Shown here: one piece after another, positions 45,067 through 53,960 of the stretch
Position numbering within the stretch: position 1 is the stretch's first letter
Layout: each line of letters opens with the position of its first letter
Assembly: GCA_944321175.1 (NCBI GenBank)
Contig: CALUKI010000004.1
Location: forward strand, 37,536 to 101,535
Source: an uncultured Alistipes sp.
GTDB lineage: Bacteria > Bacteroidota > Bacteroidia > Bacteroidales > Rikenellaceae
DNA length: 64,000 nucleotides
Reading direction: 5' to 3'
Made by a program: the position numbers and the translations under genes
Notes under the pieces: model-generated
What the model saw: the letters and a program-made list of their open reading frames with translations, nothing else
Databases searched by the model: none
What the model was told of the DNA's origin: nothing

Positions 45067-45652
45067 TATCCCAAAAATTCTTTTTCTTCTTTCAAATCGT
45101 CCTCTGTTGGACGGAAATCACACCGAACCATCTCTTCATATCCTTCTCGTGTCCCCTCGCCTTCAACATAAGGTATTGACTTTCGGAAAAGTTGTTCATC
45201 GTTATTGAATTTCTTTCTTATTTCAGAAGGAGAATTTGGAATATATAACCTATTACCTTTTCTATCAATGTAGTTGTCAATTACTCTATAATCGGAATTA
45301 GCTTTCATTTTACTCTGTATCGTAATATCATTGAATAGCTTACGAAGACAAAGAATGTCTAAACTTTCACCATGTTTCGGAAATTCCTCCATAAATCGTT
45401 CTTTCAGTAGGTGAAGACGTAATTATTATAATCAAACTGTTCCTCAAACATAATTTGATTATTTCGTTCTCCTCTGACGATGATAGTGGCTTCCTTGCCA
45501 CCGTGGTCTTGTACTTCGATTGAAGTAGTTGTCCTATTCTTATTATTGCGATTTACTTGAATTATAGCTGAGAACTTTACGGTTGATTTATATAAAGTCT
45601 TTACCTTTGCAACATAAAGTGAGTAACAATATGGGATTAAAGATTCATACAT
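45063..45652 (-). pseudogene. Broken gene in two frames, unknown family
   Basis: Two minus-strand frames abut: 45404-45652 (containing TTTSIEVQDHGGKEATIIV) and 45063-45392, whose frame is open back through RLHLLKERFMEEFPKHGESL to a stop just before. Neither has a convincing start, and both look like parts of one protein joined by a frameshift near 45415. Its 5' part overlaps the promoter of the divergent gene at 45631, also unlikely for a working gene. Family not recognised. Confidence 0.35.
45583..45609 (+). promoter_or_regulatory. Promoter of the orphan gene at 45631
   Basis: TTG-like start at 45583 and TACCTTTG at 45602-45609, 21 bases before ATG 45631. Confidence 0.55.
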
Positions 45653-46203
45653 TAGCAGAAATACCTGATAGCGTTTCCAAAAGTTATTATTTGTATATTT
45701 TAGACTATTACAATTGGGACGAACCTATTGGTAATACTTTGAGAGAAAACTTTGATAAAATAGCAGAATTTGCTGCTAACAATAATTCTGTAGTTATACA
45801 AGGAATAGCTGGGAGCCATTTTTATTCAGAACTAATGTCTTGGGAATCTATAAATGGTATAGACCCATTGGAATTATTGCCAGCATTGATGATAACTACT
45901 CTCCATCCTAAATACTTTATAGACGGAGATAATAAGAATCTTAAAGGAAAGAGAATTCCCAAAGATAAATTTGTATTTTTAGAAATACGGAAAATTTGCC
46001 AACGTCCTCAAGATGTAGTAGCACTTCTTGAGAAAATATTTCAAGATATTAGAGAAAAGAAAGCTATTCAAGATTTTAGAGTAAAGAAAGAGTTGAAAGG
46101 TGGCGTTGGCAAAATACTCAATGATACACTAATTCTTGAACCAAATGTGGGTGGTGTTGGAATTAACCTAAATAACCTATTTAAGTTCTTAAAAAGCAGA
46201 TAA
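45631..46203 (+). CDS. Unknown cytoplasmic protein (190 aa) in the accessory region
   Basis: The only intact rightward gene in the AT-rich block. It has no signal peptide or membrane helix and is rich in Lys/Asn. Stretches such as SYYLYILDYYNWDEPIGNTL, NNSVVIQGIAGSHFYSEL and DKFVFLEIRKICQRPQDVVA suggest an alpha/beta fold. I do not recognise the family. Start at ATG 45631 because the promoter lies just ahead; the frame upstream overlaps that promoter. It converges with the M42 peptidase gene. Isolated position in a mobile region could fit a defence or regulatory role; that is speculation. Confidence 0.6.
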   Translation: MGLKIHTLAEIPDSVSKSYYLYILDYYNWDEPIGNTLRENFDKIAEFAANNNSVVIQGIAGSHFYSELMSWESINGIDPLELLPALMITTLHPKYFIDGDNKNLKGKRIPKDKFVFLEIRKICQRPQDVVALLEKIFQDIREKKAIQDFRVKKELKGGVGKILNDTLILEPNVGGVGINLNNLFKFLKSR

Positions 46204-46388
46204 TATTTAAATAACGGGAATCAATGGCAAAGTTATTCCCGTTACTGTTTAATCAGTTTATGATAAATTGGACAAATTCATTTAGGGTATTGTTGTAAAT
46301 ACTTACCATCGAAAAATAGGGATATGAAATTAAGACAACTTTTGGTGCTAAAAAGATATTCTTATAGCAGATGATTTTATCATGCATT

Positions 46389-47444
46389 TCACTCGATTAA
46401 TTCTGGCGATGTAATGATATTGTATAATAAATCAATAGCAGCATTTACATCATCCAAATTACAAAGTTCTACGGGTGTATGCATGTATCTGCATGGTATC
46501 CCCAATGATATGGTTTTGTTTCCGCCATGAGATTGCTGAAGGATAAATGTATTAGTACCTCCAACAGGCATATTCCTCGCCGAAATTTGATGCCTAATAT
46601 TTAGTTTTTTAGCAAGTTTTTCCAGTGCATACGTCGTCGGAATATCATTATCTATGCTGCGATGAATAATGACACCGCGCCCCAATGCAATCTCTCCATA
46701 TTTTGATTTTAAACCATTGGGAACGTCCGTGGCAAAATCCACGTCAAGGCTTATTGTTAAGTCTGGGCAGACTTTACATTCACAAACATAGGCACCTCTA
46801 TGTCCCACTTCTTCCTGCACAGTTGCTACGCCATGCACATTAAATGACTTTTGGCTTACGTCAGATAGTCTTTTAAGAACTTGACTTATAATGAATACTC
46901 CTATCTTATTATCCAAAGACTTAGAAGATATCACATGCTCAGACAGGTATAATACATTGGGGATTATTGCTACCGGATTCCCTATAGAAACCTTTTTCAT
47001 TACCTGAGCTTTACACAGCCCAGTATCTATCCACAAAGAGCTTATCTCCACACATTTATTTCTGTCTTCGCTATTCAATAGATGAATAGGTGTTTTCCCT
47101 ATAATCCCATTAACACGTTCTCCAGATGATGTAATAATGCGAACTTGAGATCCTGGTACACAATGAATATCCACACTACCATTTGCTCTTATATAGATAT
47201 ATCCATCGTCATCAATATATACGACTTGGAATCCGATTTCATCCATATGAGCTTCAATCAAGTATTTCATCGAATTATCTCCGCTCACTATTGATGCATA
47301 GGCATTACCCATCTTATCAATATATGTTGAATCAACAAATTCTTTCGTATAATTTAGAAACTCTTTTCGCATCTCATTTTCAAAACCAGACACACTATGA
47401 GTATTCAAAATCGTATTTAAGAAGTTTAGGTCCATATTAATCAT
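46389..47444 (-). CDS. M42-family metallo-aminopeptidase
   Basis: Glutamyl-aminopeptidase/TET-type enzyme of 351 aa. Ligand motifs are in place: EAHMDEIGFQVVYID (His), SSKSLDNKIGVF (bridging Asp), VQEEVGHRGAY (catalytic Glu-Glu), SLDVDFATDVP (Asp) and CRYMHTPVE (His). The usual GGTDA is VGGTNTF. Enzymes of this family trim short peptides in the cytoplasm (family knowledge). Last gene of the leftward cargo, it may mature or degrade the Cys-rich peptide encoded upstream; that link is inference from position. Confidence 0.85.
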   Translation of the reverse strand: MINMDLNFLNTILNTHSVSGFENEMRKEFLNYTKEFVDSTYIDKMGNAYASIVSGDNSMKYLIEAHMDEIGFQVVYIDDDGYIYIRANGSVDIHCVPGSQVRIITSSGERVNGIIGKTPIHLLNSEDRNKCVEISSLWIDTGLCKAQVMKKVSIGNPVAIIPNVLYLSEHVISSKSLDNKIGVFIISQVLKRLSDVSQKSFNVHGVATVQEEVGHRGAYVCECKVCPDLTISLDVDFATDVPNGLKSKYGEIALGRGVIIHRSIDNDIPTTYALEKLAKKLNIRHQISARNMPVGGTNTFILQQSHGGNKTISLGIPCRYMHTPVELCNLDDVNAAIDLLYNIITSPELIE

Positions 47445-47578
47445 TTCTATATATAACTGTATATTTTATCAGCATCCTTTATCGCTGATGAGTTATAATA
47501 TCGTCTTTGTGCCAGAATAACGAAAGCTGGTACTGTTTGCTTTTCTCTTAGGTTGATGAGATTACGACTTAAGCTTTA

Positions 47579-48480
47579 TTAAGTTTTTTTTACTGCTGAA
47601 TCACTTCTCTCTATTTCGTCTGATATTAATCTATATGCCAATAATATTGGTTCTTCAGGAGATATAATATCCGTATGTTTGAAATAGTTATTAAGAATTG
47701 GAGTAATAATGTTTTCGTATTTTTTAAGATTCGCACAACAGTCTTTGGAAGTTATATGATCCTCGCTCAACTGATAAAAGTCTAATGCTCTTTTTATATA
47801 ATGCAATAGAGAAGAACCAACATCAGAATTCTTTCCATAGATAAATTGGGCAGTTTGAATTATTTCCTGGCTCAGAAAACTTATGCTATTATTTACGATT
47901 GAGAAATCCAATAATTTAGTGTTTATATCTATTGATGAATCTTTTAAATGCTCCATTAGCATTTCAATGTTAACATTATAATTATGAGTTAGCCTATTTA
48001 TTTCTTGCATTTTAAGATAATGCTCTTCGGCCGCACTTTTATATTTTTTATTAAAGACAACTAAAAATGAATCAAGATTAGAATTATCGAATTCAATCAT
48101 CATGTATTTTAGATACCGCTCCGTCGGATACGACTGAAAATCATCTTCCATTAAAACAATTTGTAGTGATAAGATATCACATTGTATCCTGTAAAGATCA
48201 TTGAGTAATGACTTGAATATAGATTCATAAACCTGAGTCTTCATACTTAAAGACATTCTCGTATTCCTTTCAGTTTTCCACTGTGCAATAGCAGTAATTA
48301 CAGCTAAAAAAATTGCTATAACTGATAGGCCAATTGCTATATACTCCCAAAATCCGCTTCACGCCAAAAACTAAACGCTGTATTGGAAGCTGTTTCTTGC
48401 GTAAATTCTTGTATTTTCCTGAGATGCCCTTCATTCAAAAGAGTATCTTTAATTGTCTTTAATGTATCAATAGACTGCAT
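47579..48480 (-). pseudogene. Single-pass membrane protein gene, split by a one-base frameshift
   Basis: ATG 48480 opens a frame (MQSIDTLKTIKDTLLNEGHL) that stops after 47 codons. One frame over, immediately before that stop, an open frame without start codon begins WEYIAIGLSVIAIFLAVITA, a transmembrane helix, and continues for about 260 codons to 47579. Joining them needs one extra base, most easily in the run of four A at 48349-48352 (TTTT in the mRNA). The restored protein would be about 300 aa: short helical N-terminus, one membrane helix, long helical cytoplasmic domain. Translation from ATG 48256 gives the 225-aa soluble part. Unknown family. Confidence 0.6.
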
Positions 48481-48506
48481 ATTAAGTTAATACCGAGTTT
48501 TAATCT

Positions 48507-50279
48507 TTAAATCTTTTTCCATATAACTGAAAAATCTCGCTCGAATTCCTTATAGATTGATAGGCATTCATCAAATAGATTGCCTCCTTCTGTAATTAAG
48601 GCTGGATTGGCCTTTATCATATTAAAAATATCATGGAATGTTAATTTCCCCGCAGATAGCGTAATCAAAGCATTCTCCAGATTACTATTTTTTACATATT
48701 CGCCTGACCGTTTAATCCTATAAAATGCGACTCCGTCAGAACTCGGATGTGTAGTCCTTAAAGGAATAGCAGAGAATATATTGTTGATAGATATTTCACT
48801 AAAAGAATAGAATCCTCCTCTTGCCAAGGGTTCAAAATAATTTCTGTAATGCGCCTTGCTTTTAAGCAAACTTGACCATGAAGTATCTATGGAGAATTTT
48901 GTTGATAGATAGAATATATTTTTCAATTGCTCATGGGATATCTCTTCCAATAATAAAGCATATTCTTTATCTATCTCATTGTTAAATTTATTACGCAATT
49001 GCCATATTTTATATTGATCCAACTGCTCGGTTTCAGCAAAAACAAAGGAACAACTTGCACCTCGTATACTTCGTTTATCTATAATTTTTAAACCATACTC
49101 TTCAGGATGATTATACATCGGAGATCCTGGGGTTGGCGTAAATACTGATGAGCTAACTTCCACATGCCCTGGAGCGATATGCATTAACTTTTTTGCAAAA
49201 TCCAATGTCCGAATGAACGTAGCTTCTGTTTCAAAGGCACCTCCTATAATAAAGTTTACATAGATATACGGAATTCCGGCCTCGGCAATTTTCTTGGTAA
49301 CGAATTCTAATTCCTCAATAGTTACACCTTTTTTATATGCATCCAATATTTCTTGACAACCCGATTCTCCTCCTAATTGGATTTTAACTAATCCGGCTTG
49401 TTTTAATAAGGGTAAAACATCTAGATTTTTAGACAGGATGTCAGCCCGGGCCTCACAATACCATTTGATTCTACCTTGATATTTGTCTATCATTCTATTG
49501 CAAAATTCCTCTGTTCGCTTTCTGTTTAGAATGAATGTATCATCTACAAGGTTGATGTATTTAATATCATATGTTCTAACAAGGTAGTCAATTTCTTCAA
49601 GACAAGACTCAATGTTACGAACCCGTAAATTAGTATGTTCGCGGCCTCCTTCATAACAAAAAGCACAATGTCCCATACAGCCTCGCCCCGTAATCAATTG
49701 CGGGAAAGTTACTTTGTCCGAATCCAGACAATACTTTTCTCTTTTGGGATAACCATATTCATCTATATTGGGATTTTGCTTTTGTGGCTTTGTTACTGAT
49801 AATTTTCGAGAAGCGTCATAATAAATCAACCCGTTTATAGTCTTAAGTACGTCCTCATTTATTGTATCTGCCTGTAATAGTTTGAGGAATGGGATCTCTC
49901 CCTCTCCAATAATACCACAAGTAACATTAGGGACTAATTGCATTGTCCCATGCGGGTCTCCTGTAACTTGGGGGCCACCAAGGATAATATGAAGCTGTGG
50001 ACAACTTTTATGCAATAATGGTATCAAGACTCTTAATGCCCATATATTTTCGCTATCCACGTAAAATCCTAAAATACGACATGAAGTTTTGTTTATTAGT
50101 TTGGGCAATACTTCAGACACTACATCGAATGAATTGTAATATTTAACTTTTGCACTATACCCATGCTTGTCTGCATATTCCGCAAGATAATATAGTCCTA
50201 ATTGACCTATGCAGTAAGAAGAAAGCATGTCAAAATAAGGATTGGCAGACAATTGAACCAATAATACGTCTAACTTCAT
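48507..50279 (-). CDS. B12-binding-type radical SAM enzyme
   Basis: A 590-aa protein. Residues 1-140 form a cobalamin-binding-like Rossmann domain (LVQLSANPYF, IILGGPQVTGDP, IIGEGEIPFLKLL). The radical SAM core follows with C201-x3-C205-x2-C208 in GRGCMGHCAFCYEGG, then SAM-binding strands (NLVDDTFILNRKR, LVKIQLGGESGCQEILDAY). A C-terminal region of about 200 aa has no known match. Enzymes of this layout do methylations or ring formations on peptides, lipids or antibiotics. Its place behind a peptide gene and terminator suggests peptide tailoring with lower expression than the precursor (inference). Large, AT-rich, intact. Confidence 0.85.
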   Translation of the reverse strand: MKLDVLLVQLSANPYFDMLSSYCIGQLGLYYLAEYADKHGYSAKVKYYNSFDVVSEVLPKLINKTSCRILGFYVDSENIWALRVLIPLLHKSCPQLHIILGGPQVTGDPHGTMQLVPNVTCGIIGEGEIPFLKLLQADTINEDVLKTINGLIYYDASRKLSVTKPQKQNPNIDEYGYPKREKYCLDSDKVTFPQLITGRGCMGHCAFCYEGGREHTNLRVRNIESCLEEIDYLVRTYDIKYINLVDDTFILNRKRTEEFCNRMIDKYQGRIKWYCEARADILSKNLDVLPLLKQAGLVKIQLGGESGCQEILDAYKKGVTIEELEFVTKKIAEAGIPYIYVNFIIGGAFETEATFIRTLDFAKKLMHIAPGHVEVSSSVFTPTPGSPMYNHPEEYGLKIIDKRSIRGASCSFVFAETEQLDQYKIWQLRNKFNNEIDKEYALLLEEISHEQLKNIFYLSTKFSIDTSWSSLLKSKAHYRNYFEPLARGGFYSFSEISINNIFSAIPLRTTHPSSDGVAFYRIKRSGEYVKNSNLENALITLSAGKLTFHDIFNMIKANPALITEGGNLFDECLSIYKEFERDFSVIWKKI

Positions 50280-50380
50280 GTAGTATATCGTTTTAATAGA
50301 GGTTGAATAGATGTATGAGAAAATGGAGAATAACGAATTAGGTATTTGATATCAAACTCCAATAAGTATACAAATAAAAT

Positions 50381-50409
50381 GAGAGCGACCCCGAAAAAGA
50401 GTCGCTCTC
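50381..50409 (-). terminator. Partial terminator between the peptide gene and the B12 radical SAM gene
   Basis: GAGAGCGAC and GTCGCTCTC make a 9-bp perfect stem with an 11-base loop, 10 bases after the peptide stop. A U-rich ATTTTATTTG tail follows. No promoter is visible before the next gene, so leak-through may set the ratio of precursor to enzyme. Confidence 0.75.
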
Positions 50410-50418
50410 TTCGAAATA

Positions 50419-50547
50419 TTAGTTACTACCGTAACCACACATTCCGCAACCAGATGCACACTCAACATCAGCCTGAAGTTGTGCGATCTTTGCCTCATTA
50501 GAGTTTACCAATGCGGCAGCATCCATCAGCAATTCATTGTTTAACAT
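50419..50547 (-). CDS. Cys-rich RiPP-type precursor peptide (42 aa)
   Basis: Too short for ordinary gene finders. ATG 50547 to TAA 50419 encodes 42 residues: a leader-like helical, acidic N-terminal part (MLNNELLMDAAALVNSNEAK then IAQLQADVE) and a C-terminal core CASGCGMCGYGSN with Cys30, Cys34 and Cys37. The pattern of a Glu/Asp/Leu leader followed by a Gly/Cys-rich core, directly behind a SPASM radical SAM gene and before a terminator, is that of a ribosomally made, post-translationally modified peptide. Likely product: thioether (sactionine-type) or other Cys cross-links (inference). I do not recognise the exact precursor family. Confidence 0.75.
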   Translation of the reverse strand: MLNNELLMDAAALVNSNEAKIAQLQADVECASGCGMCGYGSN

Positions 50548-50607
50548 GTTATAAATGAATTAAAAATAACGCCTCCACTTTTACGGCTATCGGCTTCTCC
50601 GTTTTTA

Positions 50608-51735
50608 CTATTCTGTTGCATAAAGTTTCTTCTCGAAATCACAACAGAGTTGATGACACTTGATAGCTGCTTTAAGTTTTAAAAGTTCGTGAGCAGTTAA
50701 GTTGTCCTTGTTCTGCATATATTTCCTAATTTGAAATGCACTTACGACCTTACCTTCTGCAAGCATTATTTGACAAGTCCTTTTGTCTCTACGGCTGACA
50801 TCCCCTCTTTCATTAAAATTGCGTGCGCTACATGTCCTGCATATTTTTAATATCTCACACTTCATGCACTCATCATCAACGAATCTTGAAGAATCAGTGA
50901 AATCAACCGTATTCAGATAATCCAATATGTCAGTTTTCCCATTAACGTTTGGCAAGAAATGATGACAAGGGAACAACCGCCCTTCTACATCATATGCGAC
51001 TAATTCATCTGCTACACCACAAGTCTTTCCATATTTTTCATTAGGTTCATTATTTAATAAATGAACATAGGAGGTTTCCTTGAAGATATACATAGGAGTT
51101 ATGTCCGGATGAGCTAAATAATAATCAGCGAGTTTGTTCAACTGTTCTTCGTATATCTTTCCATCTCCTTTTTGCCAATCTTCTCCTTGAGCAGGCTTCG
51201 CATCTATGCGGTAGTTCTGCTCATGAAAATAGATTAATTCATCTGCAAAATTTGCAAGGGCTTTTCTAGAAACTGTCATGCTTAGCAAATAATTTGGCAT
51301 CGTCTCTATCATCCACATTATAGGCAAATCTGAAGAATGACACCCTCTATTACCTTCTTGCACGTCATTTCTCCCATCAACAGACATGATAAGATTGATT
51401 TTTTCTTTATGCGCCTTAAACCACTCTTTCTTTTCATCATCAAGCAAAGTACCATTGGTGGTTATGAAAATATCTATCTTCACATCTGTGATGGTTTCCC
51501 ATATCCATGCACATAATTCCTTTATCAAATCAAACTGAAGTAATGGCTCGCCTCCAAAAAGGTCGAACCTTATACCATCTTTATTATTGGATTCTCGGGC
51601 TAATTGAACCTCTCTTGAAACAACGGACTTTGCAGTTTCCAAAGTCATATTTTGAGACGTTTTATACTTTTGATAACAATAGGTGCAATTAAGATTACAT
51701 CTATATGTTAGCATCACGAAACACATCTTTCGCAT
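50608..51735 (-). CDS. SPASM-domain radical SAM peptide maturase
   Basis: A 375-aa protein. C13-x3-C17-x2-C20 (CNLNCTYC) binds the radical cluster; DLFGGEPLLQFD is the GGEP SAM motif; ITTNGTLLDD and MSVDGRNDVQEG follow. The SPASM domain (about 240-330) shows GKTCGVADELVAYDVEGRLFPC, DDECMKCEILKICRTC and a last Cys in RRDKRTCQIM, enough for auxiliary clusters. It resembles the anaerobic sulfatase-maturase/peptide-maturase group. With no sulfatase nearby and a Cys-rich 42-aa peptide 60 bases downstream, that peptide is the probable substrate. Confidence 0.9.
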   Translation of the reverse strand: MRKMCFVMLTYRCNLNCTYCYQKYKTSQNMTLETAKSVVSREVQLARESNNKDGIRFDLFGGEPLLQFDLIKELCAWIWETITDVKIDIFITTNGTLLDDEKKEWFKAHKEKINLIMSVDGRNDVQEGNRGCHSSDLPIMWMIETMPNYLLSMTVSRKALANFADELIYFHEQNYRIDAKPAQGEDWQKGDGKIYEEQLNKLADYYLAHPDITPMYIFKETSYVHLLNNEPNEKYGKTCGVADELVAYDVEGRLFPCHHFLPNVNGKTDILDYLNTVDFTDSSRFVDDECMKCEILKICRTCSARNFNERGDVSRRDKRTCQIMLAEGKVVSAFQIRKYMQNKDNLTAHELLKLKAAIKCHQLCCDFEKKLYATE

Positions 51736-51813
51736 ATCTTCAAAATCTTAGCGTGACTTTAACCGTTAGATATATATTTCTAAATGTTGGCATAACGATG
51801 AACTGATTAATTT

Positions 51814-51927
51814 TTAATCAAGTGGAGCTGGATGACGTTCATTGTAACGGCCTCGCCATTCTGCTTGACCTTCGCTTACATCGAAACGAACTTCGAGTTT
51901 TGTGAAAAGTACTTCATTCTGTGCCAT
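51814..51927 (-). CDS. 37-aa peptide of unknown function
   Basis: ATG 51927 to TAA 51814 encodes 37 residues beginning MAQNEVLFTKLEVRFD and ending GRYNERHPAPLD; no Cys, no membrane segment. It sits between the SH3 membrane protein (56 bases upstream) and the radical SAM maturase (78 bases downstream). The start region is AT-rich like that of its neighbours. It could be a second peptide substrate, a leader-binding partner or a small regulator. No family recognised. Confidence 0.5.
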   Translation of the reverse strand: MAQNEVLFTKLEVRFDVSEGQAEWRGRYNERHPAPLD

Positions 51928-51983
51928 AGTGGTATAGAATTTTTATTATTCCTACTCTATTAAGGCTTTTTGGATTCCACCGT

Positions 51984-52697
51984 TTATTGTTGTTTGCTCA
52001 AATATTTGATACTTGCATACCCATCTGAGCCATTATATTTTATCTTCGCAAACCCGTTTGTAATTTCGTAAACATCCACTATCTGGTTGGGCTTCAATAC
52101 ACCAATAACTCTTGCGTTTTGACTGGGGGCAGAACGGATATTCAAGACCGATCTCGCCGTACAATAGTACTTTGTAGTTCGAGGAATGGCATATTCGCTT
52201 TTTGTCGAATTTGTTGTGTGGCTATTGGAAGATGACATGACACTTATTCCAATCAATGCTCCAACAATTGCCAACGTAATCAGGAAGGATGTTCCGGAAT
52301 AAAATATATATCTTATAACAGCCAACACTATATTGCTTATCCAAATAAAAATGCCAACCACTATCATGGCTGCATAATAGGCAATCCCCCCTAAAAATAT
52401 TCCTGCTACTATACCCCAAAACCACCCAAGAGAAATCAGCCAGCCGATAAAAGGGATAGCCATGCAGACCAGCAATAGGACGGACAGTATGCTTGTGATA
52501 GTTTCTGAGGTGTCAGCAAACCAGTTTCCTATATTGCCTATAATGTCATCAAACCGATTCCAAATACTTCTTCGATAGGTGATATATGGACGTGTATTAT
52601 GGCTGATAGGTATAGGTCCAGGACCGAGAGGAGTTCGTATTTCCCCTTGTTCCATATCTATACTGATGCCGCTTGGCAATTTTATCATTTTAGCCAT
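51984..52697 (-). CDS. Membrane protein with C-terminal bacterial SH3 domain
   Basis: About 237 aa from ATG 52697 (the frame extends only to a TTG at 52712). A polar N-terminus with KLPSGISIDMEQGEIRTPLG, four or so membrane helices (about 58-155), then an SH3b domain: ARSVLNIRSAPSQNARVIGV, KPNQIVDVYEIT and KIKYNGSDGYASIKYLSK. SH3b domains bind cell-wall peptides or Pro-rich ligands. It starts 11 bases after the E1-like gene and may anchor the system to the membrane. Confidence 0.75.
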   Translation of the reverse strand: MAKMIKLPSGISIDMEQGEIRTPLGPGPIPISHNTRPYITYRRSIWNRFDDIIGNIGNWFADTSETITSILSVLLLVCMAIPFIGWLISLGWFWGIVAGIFLGGIAYYAAMIVVGIFIWISNIVLAVIRYIFYSGTSFLITLAIVGALIGISVMSSSNSHTTNSTKSEYAIPRTTKYYCTARSVLNIRSAPSQNARVIGVLKPNQIVDVYEITNGFAKIKYNGSDGYASIKYLSKQQ

Positions 52698-52708
52698 AAT
52701 AAAAACTA

Positions 52709-53944
52709 TCAATAGTGTTTACATTCGTTACAGTCACAACTTTTCGGAAATTTCACACCATACCACTGCAATATGGTCGGTTTTTTCCGTCCCGGATTGT
52801 TATTGAAAGGTGCCCAGTTCGCAAAATGTAATTCCCTCCGATTTGCCCACATATAAAAGTCATAATTCAACTCTTGGTCAAGCGTGGTGATAAGGCAGTC
52901 GGTACCTTTTGACAATTCCTGAATCGCTAGTTTCACGACCATGGTGTTTATAGGAGCTATATCAGTTGAAAGCCCTACTTGTACCATTGCATTTGCGTCG
53001 TCTTCCGAAGTGTAGGCTGGAATAACACCGGTTTCACGTGCTCTCCGTAAGTCTGTAATTTCTTCTTCATGTGTGTACCATTGGCTTCCTTTCAGACAGG
53101 CATAGCATGGCCCGCCAGGACGTACTCTTAGGACATCCCCTCCTTCAGCTCTGGTGACGGCCCGGCCGAACAGTCCGACCTTATTATACTTTATTATTAG
53201 GGCATTCAATAAATATCTACTTGGTAAGCTATCGGTAGCTGCTACTACCAGATCCGTTTCAGATACAAGCCCTTCTATTGTCGTCGTATCTTCCATAATG
53301 TCAATTGGATATGTATTGACATTAGCATAAGGGTTCTTTCCCAAAATTGCATCGCGTACAATATTTGTTTTTAGCCTTCCAAGCTCATTGACTCCGGCTA
53401 TGTGTCTGGAAATGTTATGCAGTTCGAGACGGTCGAAATCTACAAGTACAAAATTTCCTACGCCTGCCTTAGCCAGTTCTACGGCTATGCTTGCACCGCC
53501 GCTTCCCAGACCGACGATAAGAACATTTCTTTTCTCTAATGCGCCAACCTCAATCAGCCCTTTACTGCGGGTATACAAGTTACTTTTATCCGGAATATAT
53601 TCAATTCTGATTTGGATGTCAGGTTTGTTCGGAAGGAAAGCCCGCTTTAACAACTGCCCATTCTCCAACCTGAAAACAATTATCACATTGAACCTATCAA
53701 ATTCAGAATTTGACTTCTTCATTTCTTCAACCAAGGTCTCGGCATTGTCAAAATCCGTCTTGTTTTGAACTTTCAGGAACAAGCAGGCAACTGCATAACC
53801 TGACGGTGCAATCCGTGGATACTCCAAATAAGCATGATATACATCCTCACCTTTCCATTCATATGCCACCCCGGGCTTGAATTGTTCTGGGGCGTTGATA
53901 AAGTTCTGAATTTGGTATTGATGAAGATAAAGTAGGCTGCCCAT
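52709..53944 (-). CDS. E1-like ThiF/MoeB-family adenylating enzyme
   Basis: About 411 aa. An N-terminal domain of about 135 residues of unknown type, then the ThiF fold: IVGLGSGGASIAVELAKAGVG (ATP loop, about residues 143-163), LVDFDRLELHNISRH (adenylate-binding Asp and Arg), VVAATDSLPSRYLLNAL. Zinc cysteines are in GGPCYACLKG and KSCDCNEC near the end. Such enzymes adenylate the C-terminus of ubiquitin-like proteins or peptides. Two starts are possible: 53989 overlaps the 66-aa gene, 53944 follows it by 16 bases and is preferred. Next to E2- and JAB-like genes it forms a ubiquitin-like conjugation set. Confidence 0.85.
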   Translation of the reverse strand: MGSLLYLHQYQIQNFINAPEQFKPGVAYEWKGEDVYHAYLEYPRIAPSGYAVACLFLKVQNKTDFDNAETLVEEMKKSNSEFDRFNVIIVFRLENGQLLKRAFLPNKPDIQIRIEYIPDKSNLYTRSKGLIEVGALEKRNVLIVGLGSGGASIAVELAKAGVGNFVLVDFDRLELHNISRHIAGVNELGRLKTNIVRDAILGKNPYANVNTYPIDIMEDTTTIEGLVSETDLVVAATDSLPSRYLLNALIIKYNKVGLFGRAVTRAEGGDVLRVRPGGPCYACLKGSQWYTHEEEITDLRRARETGVIPAYTSEDDANAMVQVGLSTDIAPINTMVVKLAIQELSKGTDCLITTLDQELNYDFYMWANRRELHFANWAPFNNNPGRKKPTILQWYGVKFPKSCDCNECKHY

Positions 53945-53960
53945 AGAGATTGTTCTGATA

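Noticed and set aside
47445..47578. Minus-strand frame with REKQTVPAFVILAQRRYYNS after the stop of the split membrane protein
   Set aside because: Protein-like but no start codon and preceded by two in-frame stops; could not be called a gene.
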